DNA of 32,480 nt. Source: Phallusia fumigata (taxonomy: Eukaryota; Chordata; Ascidiacea; Phlebobranchia; Ascidiidae). Location of the stretch: positions 1 through 32,480 of the forward strand of contig QXVZ01013227.1 of the NCBI GenBank assembly GCA_008931825.1. Direction: 5' to 3'. The notes beneath the pieces were generated by a model. That model was not told the DNA's origin. It worked only from the letters and a program-made list of their open reading frames with translations, and did not search any database. Each line of letters begins with the position of its first letter. Position 1 is the first letter of the stretch. The position numbers and the translations under genes are program-made. This document shows positions 21,501-30,234 of this stretch, piece by piece.

Positions 21501-24500
21501 CTTATCGCTGGTGCGTCGAAAGTCTAGCCAACGTTTTCCAAAGGCCATATATTGAAGTACAGTTGTGTCATTAGCAGTACACAGTCTTTAAACTGAATGC
21601 GCTTGTTGTTATAGGATTGGTGAAAATGCGTCCACAACTAGCAACGAAGGAACTTCCAAATCGACGGCAAAATCCCCTGTCAGCCCACCAGCAGGTAAAA
21701 GGTTTCGGATTTCGTGGTCGGGTTTTCCCTGTGGTTTAGCCAGTCAAGCGCAACTTGGTTGTAAAGGGAGATTGCCTTGTTATTGTCGCCCCTATTTATA
21801 CTACCATTGTGAAAGGCAATAACAATGTGGGCAATTATTTTAACCATTGGGAATACTAATAAAAGTATTTGCAGCGAATATAACCTTGTTGCTTGTAATT
21901 GGTAACTGGTACAACCATATGCAAAGAACCTTTAAACCACACTTCAGTCTATTATTTGTATAGTTTCTAAACCACAAAACTTTAGTGGTTTTCGTTTAGT
22001 AATTGGAAATTTTACACATTTTAGTAAAACTTTTGAGGCCTCAAACCCTGATCCGCTGTGCTTGACTAATATCTTGGTTCGGGGGTCGGCACCCTTTGGA
22101 CGCAGTGTGCTAGTTAAACTGTAAAAATGACGTCACTGTTTTTTATTTTGGCGTTTAGAGTAGGCTAATCTTCACAGTAAAAGCCTGGTTTGCACTCGCT
22201 TTATGTTGCTTGTTGCTTGTTGCAGTTGCACTGCACTTAACGATAAAAACACTTTGCTCCAAGATGTGTGGGAAATTCGTAATTAACTTGGTGTGCCTTG
22301 AATGATCACCTTGCGTGCAAACCGTGGCACGCTCGCCAGAGGCTGCCGAGCGCCTACCCCGGTCCTAATTGTTAAATGCAGTGTTTCATACCGGAACGGA
22401 ACGGAACGAAATACCGGAACGAAATAAATAAATTTTGGTCCAATTACCGGAACGAAATAACGAAATAAAAAAAATCAAAATACCGGAACGGAACGAAATA
22501 CCGCTATTTTTTATTCCGGTATTTCGGTCTTGACATATAACCGGGAAGAGTTGCTTGAAATTTCGTGTTTAATACCTAACATTAGCCTTGTGTTTATTTT
22601 ATCCCAAATGCTCCTATAATGTTTGTCTGGAGTCATCTGTTTGATCATAATTGTTAAGTGTTATGTGAGGTAATAACCACCAAACAACAACATTTTGTGT
22701 TGCGGCTTGCTTACTTTGTTCGGTTGAGAGCTTGTTTACACTGAAGTTAATTAGATTTGATAAGAAACACAGACCGAAATACCGAAAAAATACCGTTATA
22801 TTTTTGTTTCGGTCAGACCGGAACGAAATCAAAATATCGGTACCGGAACGAAATACCGAAATAAATAAATTGCCCAGACCGAATAACGTTATTTCTTTTC
22901 GTTCCGTTCCGGTATGAAACACTGGTTAAATGTTACATACTTTACATCATTCACTGTTATTTGTGTCACAGAGGGGGTTGGAGTCGTGCATGCCAAACTT
23001 CAGTGCAAATTCGGATTTATTGTTTGGGATGGTTGCCAAAGTCAGGAAAATAACATTTATTTCAACAAGCATTCCTACGGAAAAGGAAGCGGTCTAATCG
23101 ACGACGGTACTTGGGATTTAACTACTGAACTTAAACCTGCTATGAAGGTTTGTGTGCAAACTGTTGGAAATCGGCTCAACCCCGCCTCTTTAGATTGTAT
23201 GTCTATTATGCGAACAATTAGTTTGTTTAGTTCTAAGCATAGACTGGAACAAGTGGTTGAGTTTTTGAGTTTTTGCTCAGAACGGTTTTTACCAATATAT
23301 TTCGGATAGAGAAAATTTTTGAGAAAGCTTTTTATCAACGGTGACAGATTGCCAAAAGTACCGATTACTTTTACGTGTGTGTTGCTAAACCAGTAAAAAA
23401 TGAAAACATACATCTTAATTTTGTTGATGTCATTCCTGGTAGCTCTTGTCGAGTTTAGTGGTATTAGCATTTATTGGGATTATTTGTTGCTTTTACGTCG
23501 AAACGTTGATTGTTTATTTTATTTGTTATTTGACATGTACATTCTAAATTTAATTTAAACACTAACATCCAAGAGGGCCTGTAGTTTTAGTCGGTGTCTT
23601 GAATCCATCATCATTACCCTTTCAGTCACTTACGGTTATTATTTTGTTTCAGGTGCGTTATATAATAGATGTGTCACCGGCATTTGTAGGAACGTCAAAA
23701 TACAGAGCAAGCCAAGTCTGGAAGTAAGTAAAACCAAATAAACTATCCATAAGTATTTTTTGTTCTTTGCATTTTTTCCCATAAACCCCTCAACCGCTTT
23801 GAAAGCAAAAATCCCCCACCGGAAATTTCGTTCGTATATAAGATATAAACAGCATTTGTCAGTATATAAAGATCTGACGATTGTTAAAGAATTTAGACTT
23901 CCACGCGAAATTCTTCCTTTGTACATACGAAACCAATTCATCCATTTGAGAAGCTCTGCTCTAGGCTGAGCATTTTTGTAATCATTTTCTATCTAGGTAT
24001 GAAGAAAATAATATGCAACCTGCTGCACAGCCACGAAAGCTCAGTAAAACTGAAAGCTTGGATTCTGCAAGCACCAGCAGCAGAGGCGATCCATCGCCTG
24101 TAAAGTCAGGTTAGTTCAAAAGTTGATGTGTACACAAACTCGCTGAATCGTAACCTGACCGTTGCCATGCGAAATAATGTGATGCAGCAGACTCTATGCC
24201 AACGGTGGGCAAACTCTCAAGTCGCATGTGGCTCGACGACATGCTTTTTGTGGCTCTTCTAGCTAAATAATAATATCTCAAATTAATAGAGTTGTTACCT
24301 CACACAGCTTTAAAAACGCATTATCCGGATTTTAAAACACTGGGAAATCAAACAAAAACCTAATATTGGTAAATATTGTGTTTGTATTGCTTCTGTAAAT
24401 GTTGTTTGTTGTACCTGCATTGACACTACTGTAGTAACTGGTTTTGCCGCTTGCTGGTGTTTGTAGTTTTCTGCAAGTGACTCTTCCATTCTTCCATTAA

Positions 24501-27234
24501 TTAAGTTCGCCCACCCCTGCTCTATGCAGTGCAGTTATACACGTTTGGTTTGACATCTTCGTGACTTGGTTTTCTTTGATTGTTTCAACTCTAAGTCACA
24601 TTTTAAGTTTTATTTCAAGCATTTTAATTAAATAATAATCAGTCTGATTCATTTATTGACAGATAATAGTCAGAAGAAGTACTTGAATGGTGTTGCAAAA
24701 CCCTCCGCTGGAAGTAAGGTTACGTCGAAGGAGGTCTTGGGAAAAATAAAAACTCGGGAGTCAACTCCATCAGTTTCTCCTGCGCCCGAGCCTCATCAAG
24801 AAACCTCGCGTTTCTCTGGTCTCGTCCTTGGTTTGGAAAAGAACGGATCCGATAGTTTGGATAATGGGTAGGTAGTTATGTCTTCAAATCAAGAAAGCAT
24901 AAATGCGGCAAATAATTTGTTGTTACGTGCTATAGGTATGACGTAATATACCGGTACAAATTAAGATAAGATGCACGGTGCGCGGCTAAACATGACGCCC
25001 GCAGTTTTGGTTCATCCCTAATGGGTTGCCTACAGATTACTATTTGTTGATTTAATGTAAATGGTACCGAGTCCTGAGATTACGCCTGTACAGACCAAGG
25101 GTCGCATACAACAAAAAGCGAAGTGTACCCAACCTAGCACTGACTGGCGTTAACAAAGCCCTCTAGTTTATGAACATTGGATGTCTAATATCCAAAAAAG
25201 CGTCAACAAACACGTTGGATTTCACATGACTAATGACCAAGAAACGTCAATTAGCATATACGATACGACTTAGTAATTAAAAAGTATACTGTTATAATCA
25301 TTTTACTTTGTTCATTACAAACAGCACATCTGATGGCGGAGATTTTGTTTACAATTCCTCTGATGAAGAATTCCAACACTTCGGATCATCCGGTGAGTTT
25401 AACGAAGCTCGTCTATTAGTTGTTAATGAAACAGGTTCTAAATCCCTATTGGTCCATACCTGCATTAAAAAGCCCAAATCGACAGTTTTTATATGTACCC
25501 TTAGCGCTGTGGGTGGGTAAAGCATTGATCATCATACATGTAATAAATGTAAGTTATATGCAAGATAACGTTCGATGCAAAGTTGATCACAAAACCTGCG
25601 TGTTGCACTTCTTTTAATTGTGTCCTTTTGAAATTGTGTTTGCGTTTTTAAGAAGATCTGGAAGATGTCTCTTTTGGAAGTTCGGATGAACTAGAAAGAC
25701 AGTCACCAGTGATCGTAGAAGATGATGCGGAAAAAGCGTTCCACGATATTCTTAGTGAGTTTTCCACTATACTTCGCTGCCAAAAGTCTAAAAATGTTCC
25801 TCTAAATCGAAAGAACGGTGACAAAAAATAAACGTTGTAAACTTTGGAAAATTTTGACGCTTACTAAATGAAGTTAAAGTGAAAATGAAAAAATTGGAAA
25901 AATTATGGCGACCAAATAACCAGACTTGGACTTCGCCTTTTCCATACCACGTTTATGCTTAACAGAAAGGGGGCAGGGTTGAGCATTTAATTTTTCAATG
26001 GGGCCTCATGAGAAACAGAAAATATTGTGGGGGCCTGGCCAAAAGGTCTAACTTACTTTTGCTGAATATTGATTGTATTTTTTCATAAAATCAGTAAATA
26101 CCACTGCTTTGACAAGCCGGTAAAAATGTAGTATATGTTATGGCTAAGTAATGAACAAGTGTGATTGCCTTACAAACACGTCAATCAAATACGTTTATCG
26201 TACAATACTCAGCTCTGGTTTTGGAGATATTTTCACTCCGGTGACTCCAGAAAAACTGCCTGTGTTTTATTCGATTTATTTCTATTCTCAGAGGACATCA
26301 GCGGCAACGATTACAACGCGGTTCTGAAACCATTGGTGATCGGTTGCTCCCAGGGAAAAAACAACTGTATTTTTGTGCAGTTCTGGCGACGAGAATCAAC
26401 GAAGATCTTGTAAGTGTACAAACAAATGCTGTTACAGACAGTTAGTTCGAGGCCGTCTCAACACATGGGCGTGCTGTACATTTACCTAGAAGTTCTACGA
26501 GCATAGACCCCCATCGTCAATTCGTATCCGATAATTGGCGAGCATCTTCTGGTTTTGAAACTGTGCATTGCGTTTCCCTCGGCTTCGTGTCGTCGGTGCT
26601 CGGCACATCACGCGTTTGTTGGTAATACTTTGCCGATCTTGCGACTGTTGGAATCTTTATCAACCATTCTGCGAAAGCCCACAACGCTGTTAATTATGGG
26701 TCCCCNTATTCACCATGTCGAGTGCAAATGCTCGGGTTTTGACGACAACGTAGTTGGAGGGCTGATTATTCGTGGTATTCTGTCTTGTAACACTCCGAAC
26801 GTGATGAACGTCGTTGGATCGTCTCATTATGTCATGTAAGTTTTTTTAATGAAATTTGTTTTTTCTTGTTATGGTCGTACAACAACAATGCATTGAAACA
26901 ATTTTATTTCTGCTTAAAATTTTATAAACTACGTTTTACTTTGTGCAATGTTAAACATAAGGTTTGTTTAAAAAATACATTCGCAGGTATCTGTTATTTA
27001 ATATCAGTACCCTTTGTGTGCTGCGAAAACGGTTTTTTGCAGGTTGCAAATCACATTATAAATGTCTGTTTCATTTCAAGCAGTCTAATAACATACTGCT
27101 GATAGCAATTAGAACATTATTTCTTTGACAAATGAAAACGCTTCTGCGGTTAACTAACTGTAAATTTGTATTTTAGCCTGCACAGAAACGACAAGGGTGC
27201 TGTCGAGTCCTTGACTCTCCACTTCCGCCGTTGA
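12145..27234 (+). CDS. ZNF598: ZNF598/Hel2-like RING zinc-finger protein with cold-shock-like domains
   Basis: Exons: 12145-12279, 12394-12589, 12778-12871, 12981-13050, 13501-13613, 14101-14224, 14291-14397, 15080-15184, 15243-15351, 15882-15981, 16131-16202, 16520-16676, 19163-19237, [gap], 20356-20525, 20943-21016, 21615-21694, 22972-23147, 23653-23723, 23997-24109, 24663-24867, 25325-25392, 25653-25754, 26292-26409, then a terminal part to 27234. The protein is about 1000 residues. The RING and zinc-finger block follows ZNF598 motif for motif (FTYERxxYS, GHPLCxFCDxRYLDxDEL, FRxEIDLKAH). ZNF598 is the E3 ligase that ubiquitinates 40S proteins on collided ribosomes. Added here are an N-terminal HTH-like domain and three OB-fold domains that I do not know from vertebrate ZNF598. 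Two joins are unresolved: 19237 to 20356 (phase 2 to 1) and 26409 to the last exons. The symbol marks the family, not proven orthology. Confidence 0.85.
12778..13050 (+). CDS. RING finger of the ZNF598-like protein
   Basis: Two exons (12778-12871 and 12981-13050) encode CMVC...GLCFHPICFRC...LRVLC...HCPAC. This is a complete C3HC4-type set: CxxC, CxHxxC, xxC and CxxC, around residues 120-160. The ligands needed for two zinc ions and E2 binding are present, so it should be an active E3. The intron falls between the CFR and C positions in phase 2. Confidence 0.9.
13501..16202 (+). CDS. C2H2 zinc-finger block of ZNF598/Hel2 type
   Basis: Seven exons with matching phases (13501-13613, 14101-14224, 14291-14397, 15080-15184, 15243-15351, 15882-15981, 16131-16202). 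Successive motifs are HPCPRC...HLREKHG, YFCAIC, CKTFTYERTSYSKEELAVH, KGHPLCRFCDQRYLDRDELY, HLRMNHITCKLC, LWDHFVEDHYPCEAPDC, FRSEIDLKAHRVKAHP, and a basic QEQRLQVEVSYGR. This order and spacing are the ZNF598/Hel2 signature that docks the ligase on the 40S subunit. Introns lie inside individual fingers, which argues against exon shuffling of single fingers. Confidence 0.93.
13959..13998. repeat. Perfect 15-bp inverted repeat (intronic hairpin)
   Basis: AAGGTACATAATTAA at 13959-13973 is repeated in reverse complement at 13984-13998 with a 10-nt loop. A TA microsatellite (about 13925-13945) adjoins it. It lies in the intron before the exon at 14101. Confidence 0.8.
16520..19237 (+). CDS. Cold-shock-like domain 1 and FPAL linker
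   Basis: Exon 16520-16676 encodes GTVLGQHINSYFGFIQP, FNDNIFFNQQ and LDPGTELLSSFFSHGD. The YFGFI and NIFF strands are the RNP1/RNP2-like aromatic strands of a cold-shock OB fold. Exon 19163-19237 adds SASLQADEFPALQSPRST. Unlike domains 2 and 3, no intron splits the domain after its GT[EK] turn. A 2.5-kb intron, the largest in the gene, separates the two exons and carries repeats. Confidence 0.75.
16965..16998 (+). ncRNA. Second hammerhead-core-like motif (intronic)
   Basis: CTGATGA at 16965-16971 matches the hammerhead core exactly. It is followed by one base (T), a 4-bp helix GGCA/TGCC (16973-16976 with 16985-16988) and GAAAC at 16989-16993. As at 11338 there is one extra base before stem II. 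The cleavage triplet is not clear (GATT instead of GTC), so it is probably a decayed remnant of a mobile element in the intron. Confidence 0.3.
17570..17705. mobile_element. Degenerate hAT-like repeat, copy 2
   Basis: Homologous to 6275-6489 (shared TCGGTA, AAATCAC, GTAATTTCC and GGTTAAGAAC blocks). Its right end read on minus is CAGTTCTTAACC. A related inverted block, CTCTTAACCAAGGTC..CTACTCCTG, occurs at 18418-18450 on plus, so the whole 17.57-18.45 kb interval may be one larger element that encloses the open frames at 17.7-18.1 kb. Confidence 0.45.
17669..18139 (-). other. GC-rich open frames, possible transposon-borne coding remnant
   Basis: A 156-codon minus-strand frame and a second one at 17946-17695 overlap in a stretch with GC well above the surrounding intron. 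The second starts right after a good acceptor (AAGGTTTAATTTCAG). It reads GVNSPGGACCWAKGRGAACY, then YGTPFGSLVFGACGAYS and a stop. Neither resembles a family I know, and neither phase is confirmed. The interval is flanked by inverted hAT-like blocks, so a gene fragment carried by a transposon is possible. Confidence 0.3.
19636..19720. mobile_element. hAT-like terminal sequence
   Basis: CAGTGGTTCCCAACG at 19636-19650 is a classic hAT terminal inverted repeat start, followed by GTCGCGTACCACTTG. I could not find the opposite end or a target-site duplication before 20355, so its right limit is unknown. Confidence 0.4.
20356..21694 (+). CDS. Cold-shock-like domain 2 and linker
   Basis: Exon 20356-20525 encodes GTGVVHHNLHKDFGFIVWKG, DNIYFHR and VLPIGTK. 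Exon 20943-21016 encodes VEYKLDYISPNNGIKSKYRA and QWIK. Exon 21615-21694 is a Ser/Thr-rich linker. DFGFIVW and NIYFH are the two RNA-contact strands of a cold-shock/S1-like OB fold. The exon begins in phase 1, while the preceding exon at 19237 ends in phase 2, so one exon between them is missing from my model. Confidence 0.75.
22080..22362. mobile_element. Old hAT-like element in intron
   Basis: The left end CGGGGGTCGGCACCCTTTGG and the right end, reverse complemented (CCGGGGTAGGCGCTCGGCAG), are degenerate hAT termini (9 of the first 11 positions agree). The flanks TCTTGGTT and TCCTAATT agree at 5 of 8 positions. This fits an old insertion lying next to the younger one at 22379. Confidence 0.5.
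22379..22924. mobile_element. hAT-like nonautonomous element with perfect 8-bp TSD
   Basis: Terminal inverted repeats start CAGTGTTTCATACCGGAACG on both ends and are flanked by identical 8-bp duplications GTTAAATG (22371-22378 and 22925-22932). The 546-bp interior has no transposase. It is built of direct and inverted copies of ACCGGAACGAAATA. The 8-bp duplication and CA-type ends are hAT hallmarks. It lies in the intron before cold-shock-like domain 3, and its right duplication ends 39 bp before that exon. Confidence 0.9.
22972..23723 (+). CDS. Cold-shock-like domain 3
   Basis: Exon 22972-23147 encodes GVGVVHAKLQCKFGFIVWDG, NNIYFNKHS and ELKPAMK. Exon 23653-23723 encodes VRYIIDVSPAFVGTSKYRAS and QVWK. 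It is colinear with domain 2, and the intron has the same position and phase (0, right before the V[ER]Y strand), so 2 and 3 are tandem duplicates. The donor at 23148 is an unusual GTTTGT. A hAT-like transposon ends only 47 bp before the exon. Confidence 0.78.
23997..26409 (+). CDS. Ser/acidic linker exons of the ZNF598-like protein
   Basis: Five in-phase exons (23997-24109, 24663-24867, 25325-25392, 25653-25754, 26292-26409) encode low-complexity Ser/Pro and acidic stretches such as ESLDSASTSSRGDPSPVKS, FVYNSSDEEFQHFGSS and ERQSPVIVEDDAEKAF. The last exon is more ordered: YNAVLKPLVIGCSQGKNN, CIFVQFWRRESTK. SSDEE and DSLDN look like acidic or casein-kinase-2-type sites (inference). No known domain recognised. 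Confidence 0.75.
24200..24519. mobile_element. hAT-like MITE with perfect 8-bp TSD
   Basis: The ends are CAACGGTGGGCAAACT and, reverse complemented, CAGGGGTGGGCGAACT (13 of 16 identical). They are flanked by identical CTCTATGC at 24192-24199 and 24520-24527. The 320-bp interior is AT-rich and non-coding. It lies in the intron between exons 24109 and 24663. Confidence 0.92.
26508..27234 (+). CDS. C-terminal exons, frame partly unresolved
   Basis: A frame open from 26508 to 26835 contains PIIGEHLLVLKLCIAFP, TLPILRLLESLSTILRK, HHVECKCSGFDDNVVGGLII and NVVGSSHYVI. It joins in phase to exon 27177-27234 (LHRNDKGAVESLTLHFRR, stop). The last 70 residues have the alternating strands of an NTF2-like or similar fold, which is tentative. 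The problem is the start: exon 26292-26409 ends in phase 2, and every acceptor I tried either meets TAG at 26505-26507 or enters another frame. An N at 26705 inside the exon may hide an indel. A different acceptor at 26494 gives an in-phase frame that ends at TAA 26625. Confidence 0.5.
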
Positions 27235-27261
27235 CTGACCAACCTTTTAATACGACTCACC

Positions 27262-27267
27262 AATAAA
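27262..27267 (+). terminator. Proximal polyadenylation signal
   Basis: AATAAA 28 nt after the stop codon of the ZNF598-like gene. It is unusually close, so the second hexamer at 27999-28004 may be the one used. Confidence 0.35.
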
Positions 27268-27998
27268 CAACAAGTTCTAGCCATGTTTCCGTCGAAACAG
27301 TTTCTGACAGCAACTTTCTATTAACCCCTAAGCGATGTGTCTCTTTCTTTAAACTTTTTCCATTTTAGTTTTATGTTTTTCTCTTATGCCGCATATTTTA
27401 CATTCCCCCAGCTGTATAAGGAATTACTGACCCTTGAAAGTTGACTTTTTCGTTTTTTCTTTGTTTAGTCATCGTGTTTTGTACTCTCTCCCATACATAA
27501 GTGTACATTCCATTGTTTTTGTCCTTTTTTCTGTTTTTTTACCAACTCACAACGCTGTATACATATGCACCAACCCAATGTAACAACGAATATGTTTGCT
27601 TTCACCGCCCAAGCCGGGAACCTATTAAGCGCGTATAAATTGAAAACCGACCTTTTTCCTTCTGTCCCATTGTATCTATGCTTTCGCAAGGGCTAGTAGT
27701 CACGTGGTGTGCTTGATAGAGGTAAACGCTTTTTTTAAACGCCCTTTGTTTTTTATTTCATGTGTCTTCCGACTCCTACTGTATTTCTCTGTTATGCTAC
27801 TCTTCCGCTGTAGTTTTAAAGGCCTAGAAATAACGGAAAGATAGTTTGATTGGGAAGCTGTATTTGTTTATGTGTGCAAGGATGTTCAAAAAACATACTG
27901 TAATCACTGAGTTTAAGACTAAGTTACTTAACGTTTTTTTTCTGTACATACCTATTACCTACCCCCCTTTCTCTTGTGTGTCTTGTGCCAGAAATTTC

Positions 27999-28004
27999 AA
28001 TAAA
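27999..28004 (+). terminator. Distal polyadenylation signal
   Basis: AATAAA followed within 40 nt by T/GT-rich sequence (CTTTTTACCG, GGTTGTTT), a good cleavage context. It would give a 3' UTR of about 780 nt. No coding exon is seen in 27235-28000. Confidence 0.45.
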
Positions 28005-28705
28005 CTTTCATTGCTTTTTACCGTTCTGGTTGTTTAACTGGCTGCGCTATCAGCCCGCCTGTATCTTTTTAACATGATCTGTTTATCCATGCGTATTGGC
28101 GATTCGTTGCTGAACTGTTTCTGTTGATTCAAATTCAACAAAACTTTCAACACGGTATTTGCCACTTTCGCACTATCACCATTTCTAAAATAGATTTTTT
28201 TTAACAAACTTGTTGTAGGCTACTTTTTCCTATTAACCAGCTAAAGTTTCAATTTATAGTTTTTTTATAATACTGTAGTGCTAATGGTTTTATAGCTTGT
28301 ATATATATTTTTATTGAATGCAAACAAACGTCTTAAAAGTGTGCGCGTAATTTTGTTTTTGGTTGTTGCAGGATTCCCAATCTGCTTGTCTGCGTTATGA
28401 CATGCTTTATTTGACAACTACAACGTTCGTTCAAAATTTATTGTGGAACATTGCAGCCATATTGGAACCAACATTGCCATTGAGGGCAGTTTCAACGGAC
28501 GCCATTAACATCCAATCATTTGCGGCATGTAGTTTTTTGTTTTTCAGAAAAGCTGGTCATCGTTGGAGTGTGCAAACGGTACCACACACAATGGGACATG
28601 GCATCTGGAATGAAACTAGTGAATACAATCCAGAACGAACCAGCGATTTTGCCACAGCTATGGGTTTTTCGGCAAACGACGTTATATTAGGGGTAGTGAT
28701 GTTTT

Positions 28706-28711
28706 TTTATT
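28706..28711 (-). terminator. Polyadenylation signal of the 7TM gene at 28779
   Basis: AATAAA on the minus strand, 68-73 nt downstream of the stop codon, a normal distance for a compact 3' UTR. Confidence 0.6.
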
Positions 28712-28778
28712 TCCGTTCTATAATTCAAACTCTCCAGATATCACGTACAAACTGAACAGTGACACAAACCGAAAAAAT

Positions 28779-30234
28779 TCATACCACAGATTGTCTTTGG
28801 CTTCTAGTTTTCATCGTAACGACACTGGCTCGTTTTTGTACATTAGTGTCGTCAACGCAAAGTGGAAACAGTTTTGTTCTCCAATCGGCAAATGAAAGCA
28901 GCAAGGCAAGTAGATTAACCAACATGTTTGCGCCGTACACAATATGACGCGTGTACACTACTTTCTGTTTATTGGTCAACGCGTAGATTGCGTTGGTGGC
29001 ATCGGATGCCATACAAACCCCTGCTGTAATAGCAGCTCGCTTTACCAAGGGCATTATGGACCGTCCTTGCATTCCTCTCTCCTCCAGCTTACGCTGGTGC
29101 AGACACAAAGGGTACAGAAGCGAAAACAGCAGGAGTCCTTGGAAAAGCAATGTTGTGCTCACCAGTAATCCCCACTTGAGTTTGGCATCTTTGGTCTTCT
29201 GAACTTTGACACACCCAATAGGCGTCGTTTCGTATAACGGCGAGGTAAGAAAAGTCGCCATGTTGGCTGCTGTCATGCCGAACAGCAGTACCACTGTAAG
29301 CTTGTTCAGTGTACGGGTAAGGCTGCTGGTAGATTTACGCAGCAATGGGTTCAGGTAAAACACTGTATACACACGGTACCACAGCGTAAAATACACTGTA
29401 AAAAGTCCAACGGCCGTACAGATGATCTTTACTTCATGGTAGATTGTACAGAATGGTGCCTTGACCTGCCAGAACAACGGTACCTCGATGATCATGTAAA
29501 CTAGCACCGATAAAGCGGTAAGAATGGTGAAGTTGTGGAGGATTGCTGCGTCCCGCTTCGAGCCTTGGCTTGCGCCTCCAACGCGCGGAGCTATTGATAA
29601 AAGATGCATTGTAAAAAATGTTGCTTTTCCAAACACACTTTTAAAATAACAAGGCAATCGGTGATCGGAAGTTTGGGAATCATCCGAAGTCCTGATTTGT
29701 TTGATATACCTTTGGGACTGATTTAGTTCCTACTTTTGTGCTGAAATGCGAAGCGGTGAATCATAATTCCCCAGGTCGCGTTTTAAAGGGCCATTGTTTT
29801 TTCGAATGCATGAAATTTTCGGGTACAAGGTTCATCAACAGAGCCTCCCAAGAAAAATATATTTTATCAAGGCGGCATGAACCATGTTGGGGCCCCTAAT
29901 ACTTTTTTCTTTCATTACTTCAATGATTTCTTGTGAATTAAACGTTAAACATTGCCGAATTATTGATCGCACAAGTCCGTCAGTGTCAGAGGCAAAACTG
30001 CACGAACTAAAACCTACCTCTACTGCAGAAACAAAGGCGTTTCTTGACCGCGTGCGCCGATAGCGCAGCAACCACGTATGACGTCAACAGGCAGCCAGTC
30101 CAGGAAAATACGATTGAGGCGAAACGCTCGAATTTAACGTCATCGGAATTCCAAACTTCTGATGTCTCGTTGAGAGCACTCGACGTCACGCTGTTTTCCC
30201 AAGTCGCTTCTTCGTCATACCTCGAAGTTGTCAT
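28779..30234 (-). CDS. Two-exon seven-transmembrane protein, complete
   Basis: Exon 1 is 30234-30018 (ATG with an in-frame TAA six bases upstream, donor GTAGGT, phase 1). Exon 2 is 29590-28779 (acceptor TTTTATCAATAG). The join makes a GCT codon and a 342-residue protein. The N-terminus carries an N-glycosylation site (NETS). TM1 lies in exon 1 (FASIVFSWTGCLLTSYVVAA) and six more helices lie in exon 2, ending NMLVNLLALLLSFADW and a basic, Ser/Thr-rich tail. Compared with the 7TM gene at 32047 the order of helices and the conserved end (VCMxxD..., NMxVNLxAxxLSFxxW) agree, but overall identity is low. That paralog has no intron here. No DRY or NPxxY motif is seen, so receptor function is unproven. 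Confidence 0.85.

Larger units (their letters stand above)
27235..28778. other. Convergent intergenic region
   Basis: 3' UTRs of the two convergent genes. A 130-codon plus-strand open frame (28363-28755) follows a good acceptor (GGTTGTTGCAG at 28373) but joins to nothing in phase. Its second half has a separate acceptor-like TTTTTCAG at about 28550 whose entry creates a stop. I leave it uncalled. The minus-strand polyadenylation signal of the 7TM gene lies inside it. Confidence 0.4.

Noticed and set aside
26505..26507. TAG as programmed readthrough or recoding
   Set aside because: No readthrough context or structure is evident, and selenocysteine uses TGA. An acceptor or indel problem is simpler.
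26532..28515. Apparent similarity of a 31-codon stretch at 26.53 kb and at 28.42 kb, both ending at TAA
   Set aside because: Only 8 of 31 residues agree, DNA identity is near background (about 36%), and the second copy has a stop just upstream. I treat it as chance.
28749..28909. Plus-strand exon-like frame after a CTCCAG acceptor, reading to a TGA
   Set aside because: It lies antisense to the conserved last helix and tail of the 7TM gene at 28779-30234, whose frame is supported by its paralogs. The plus frame is best explained as its shadow.
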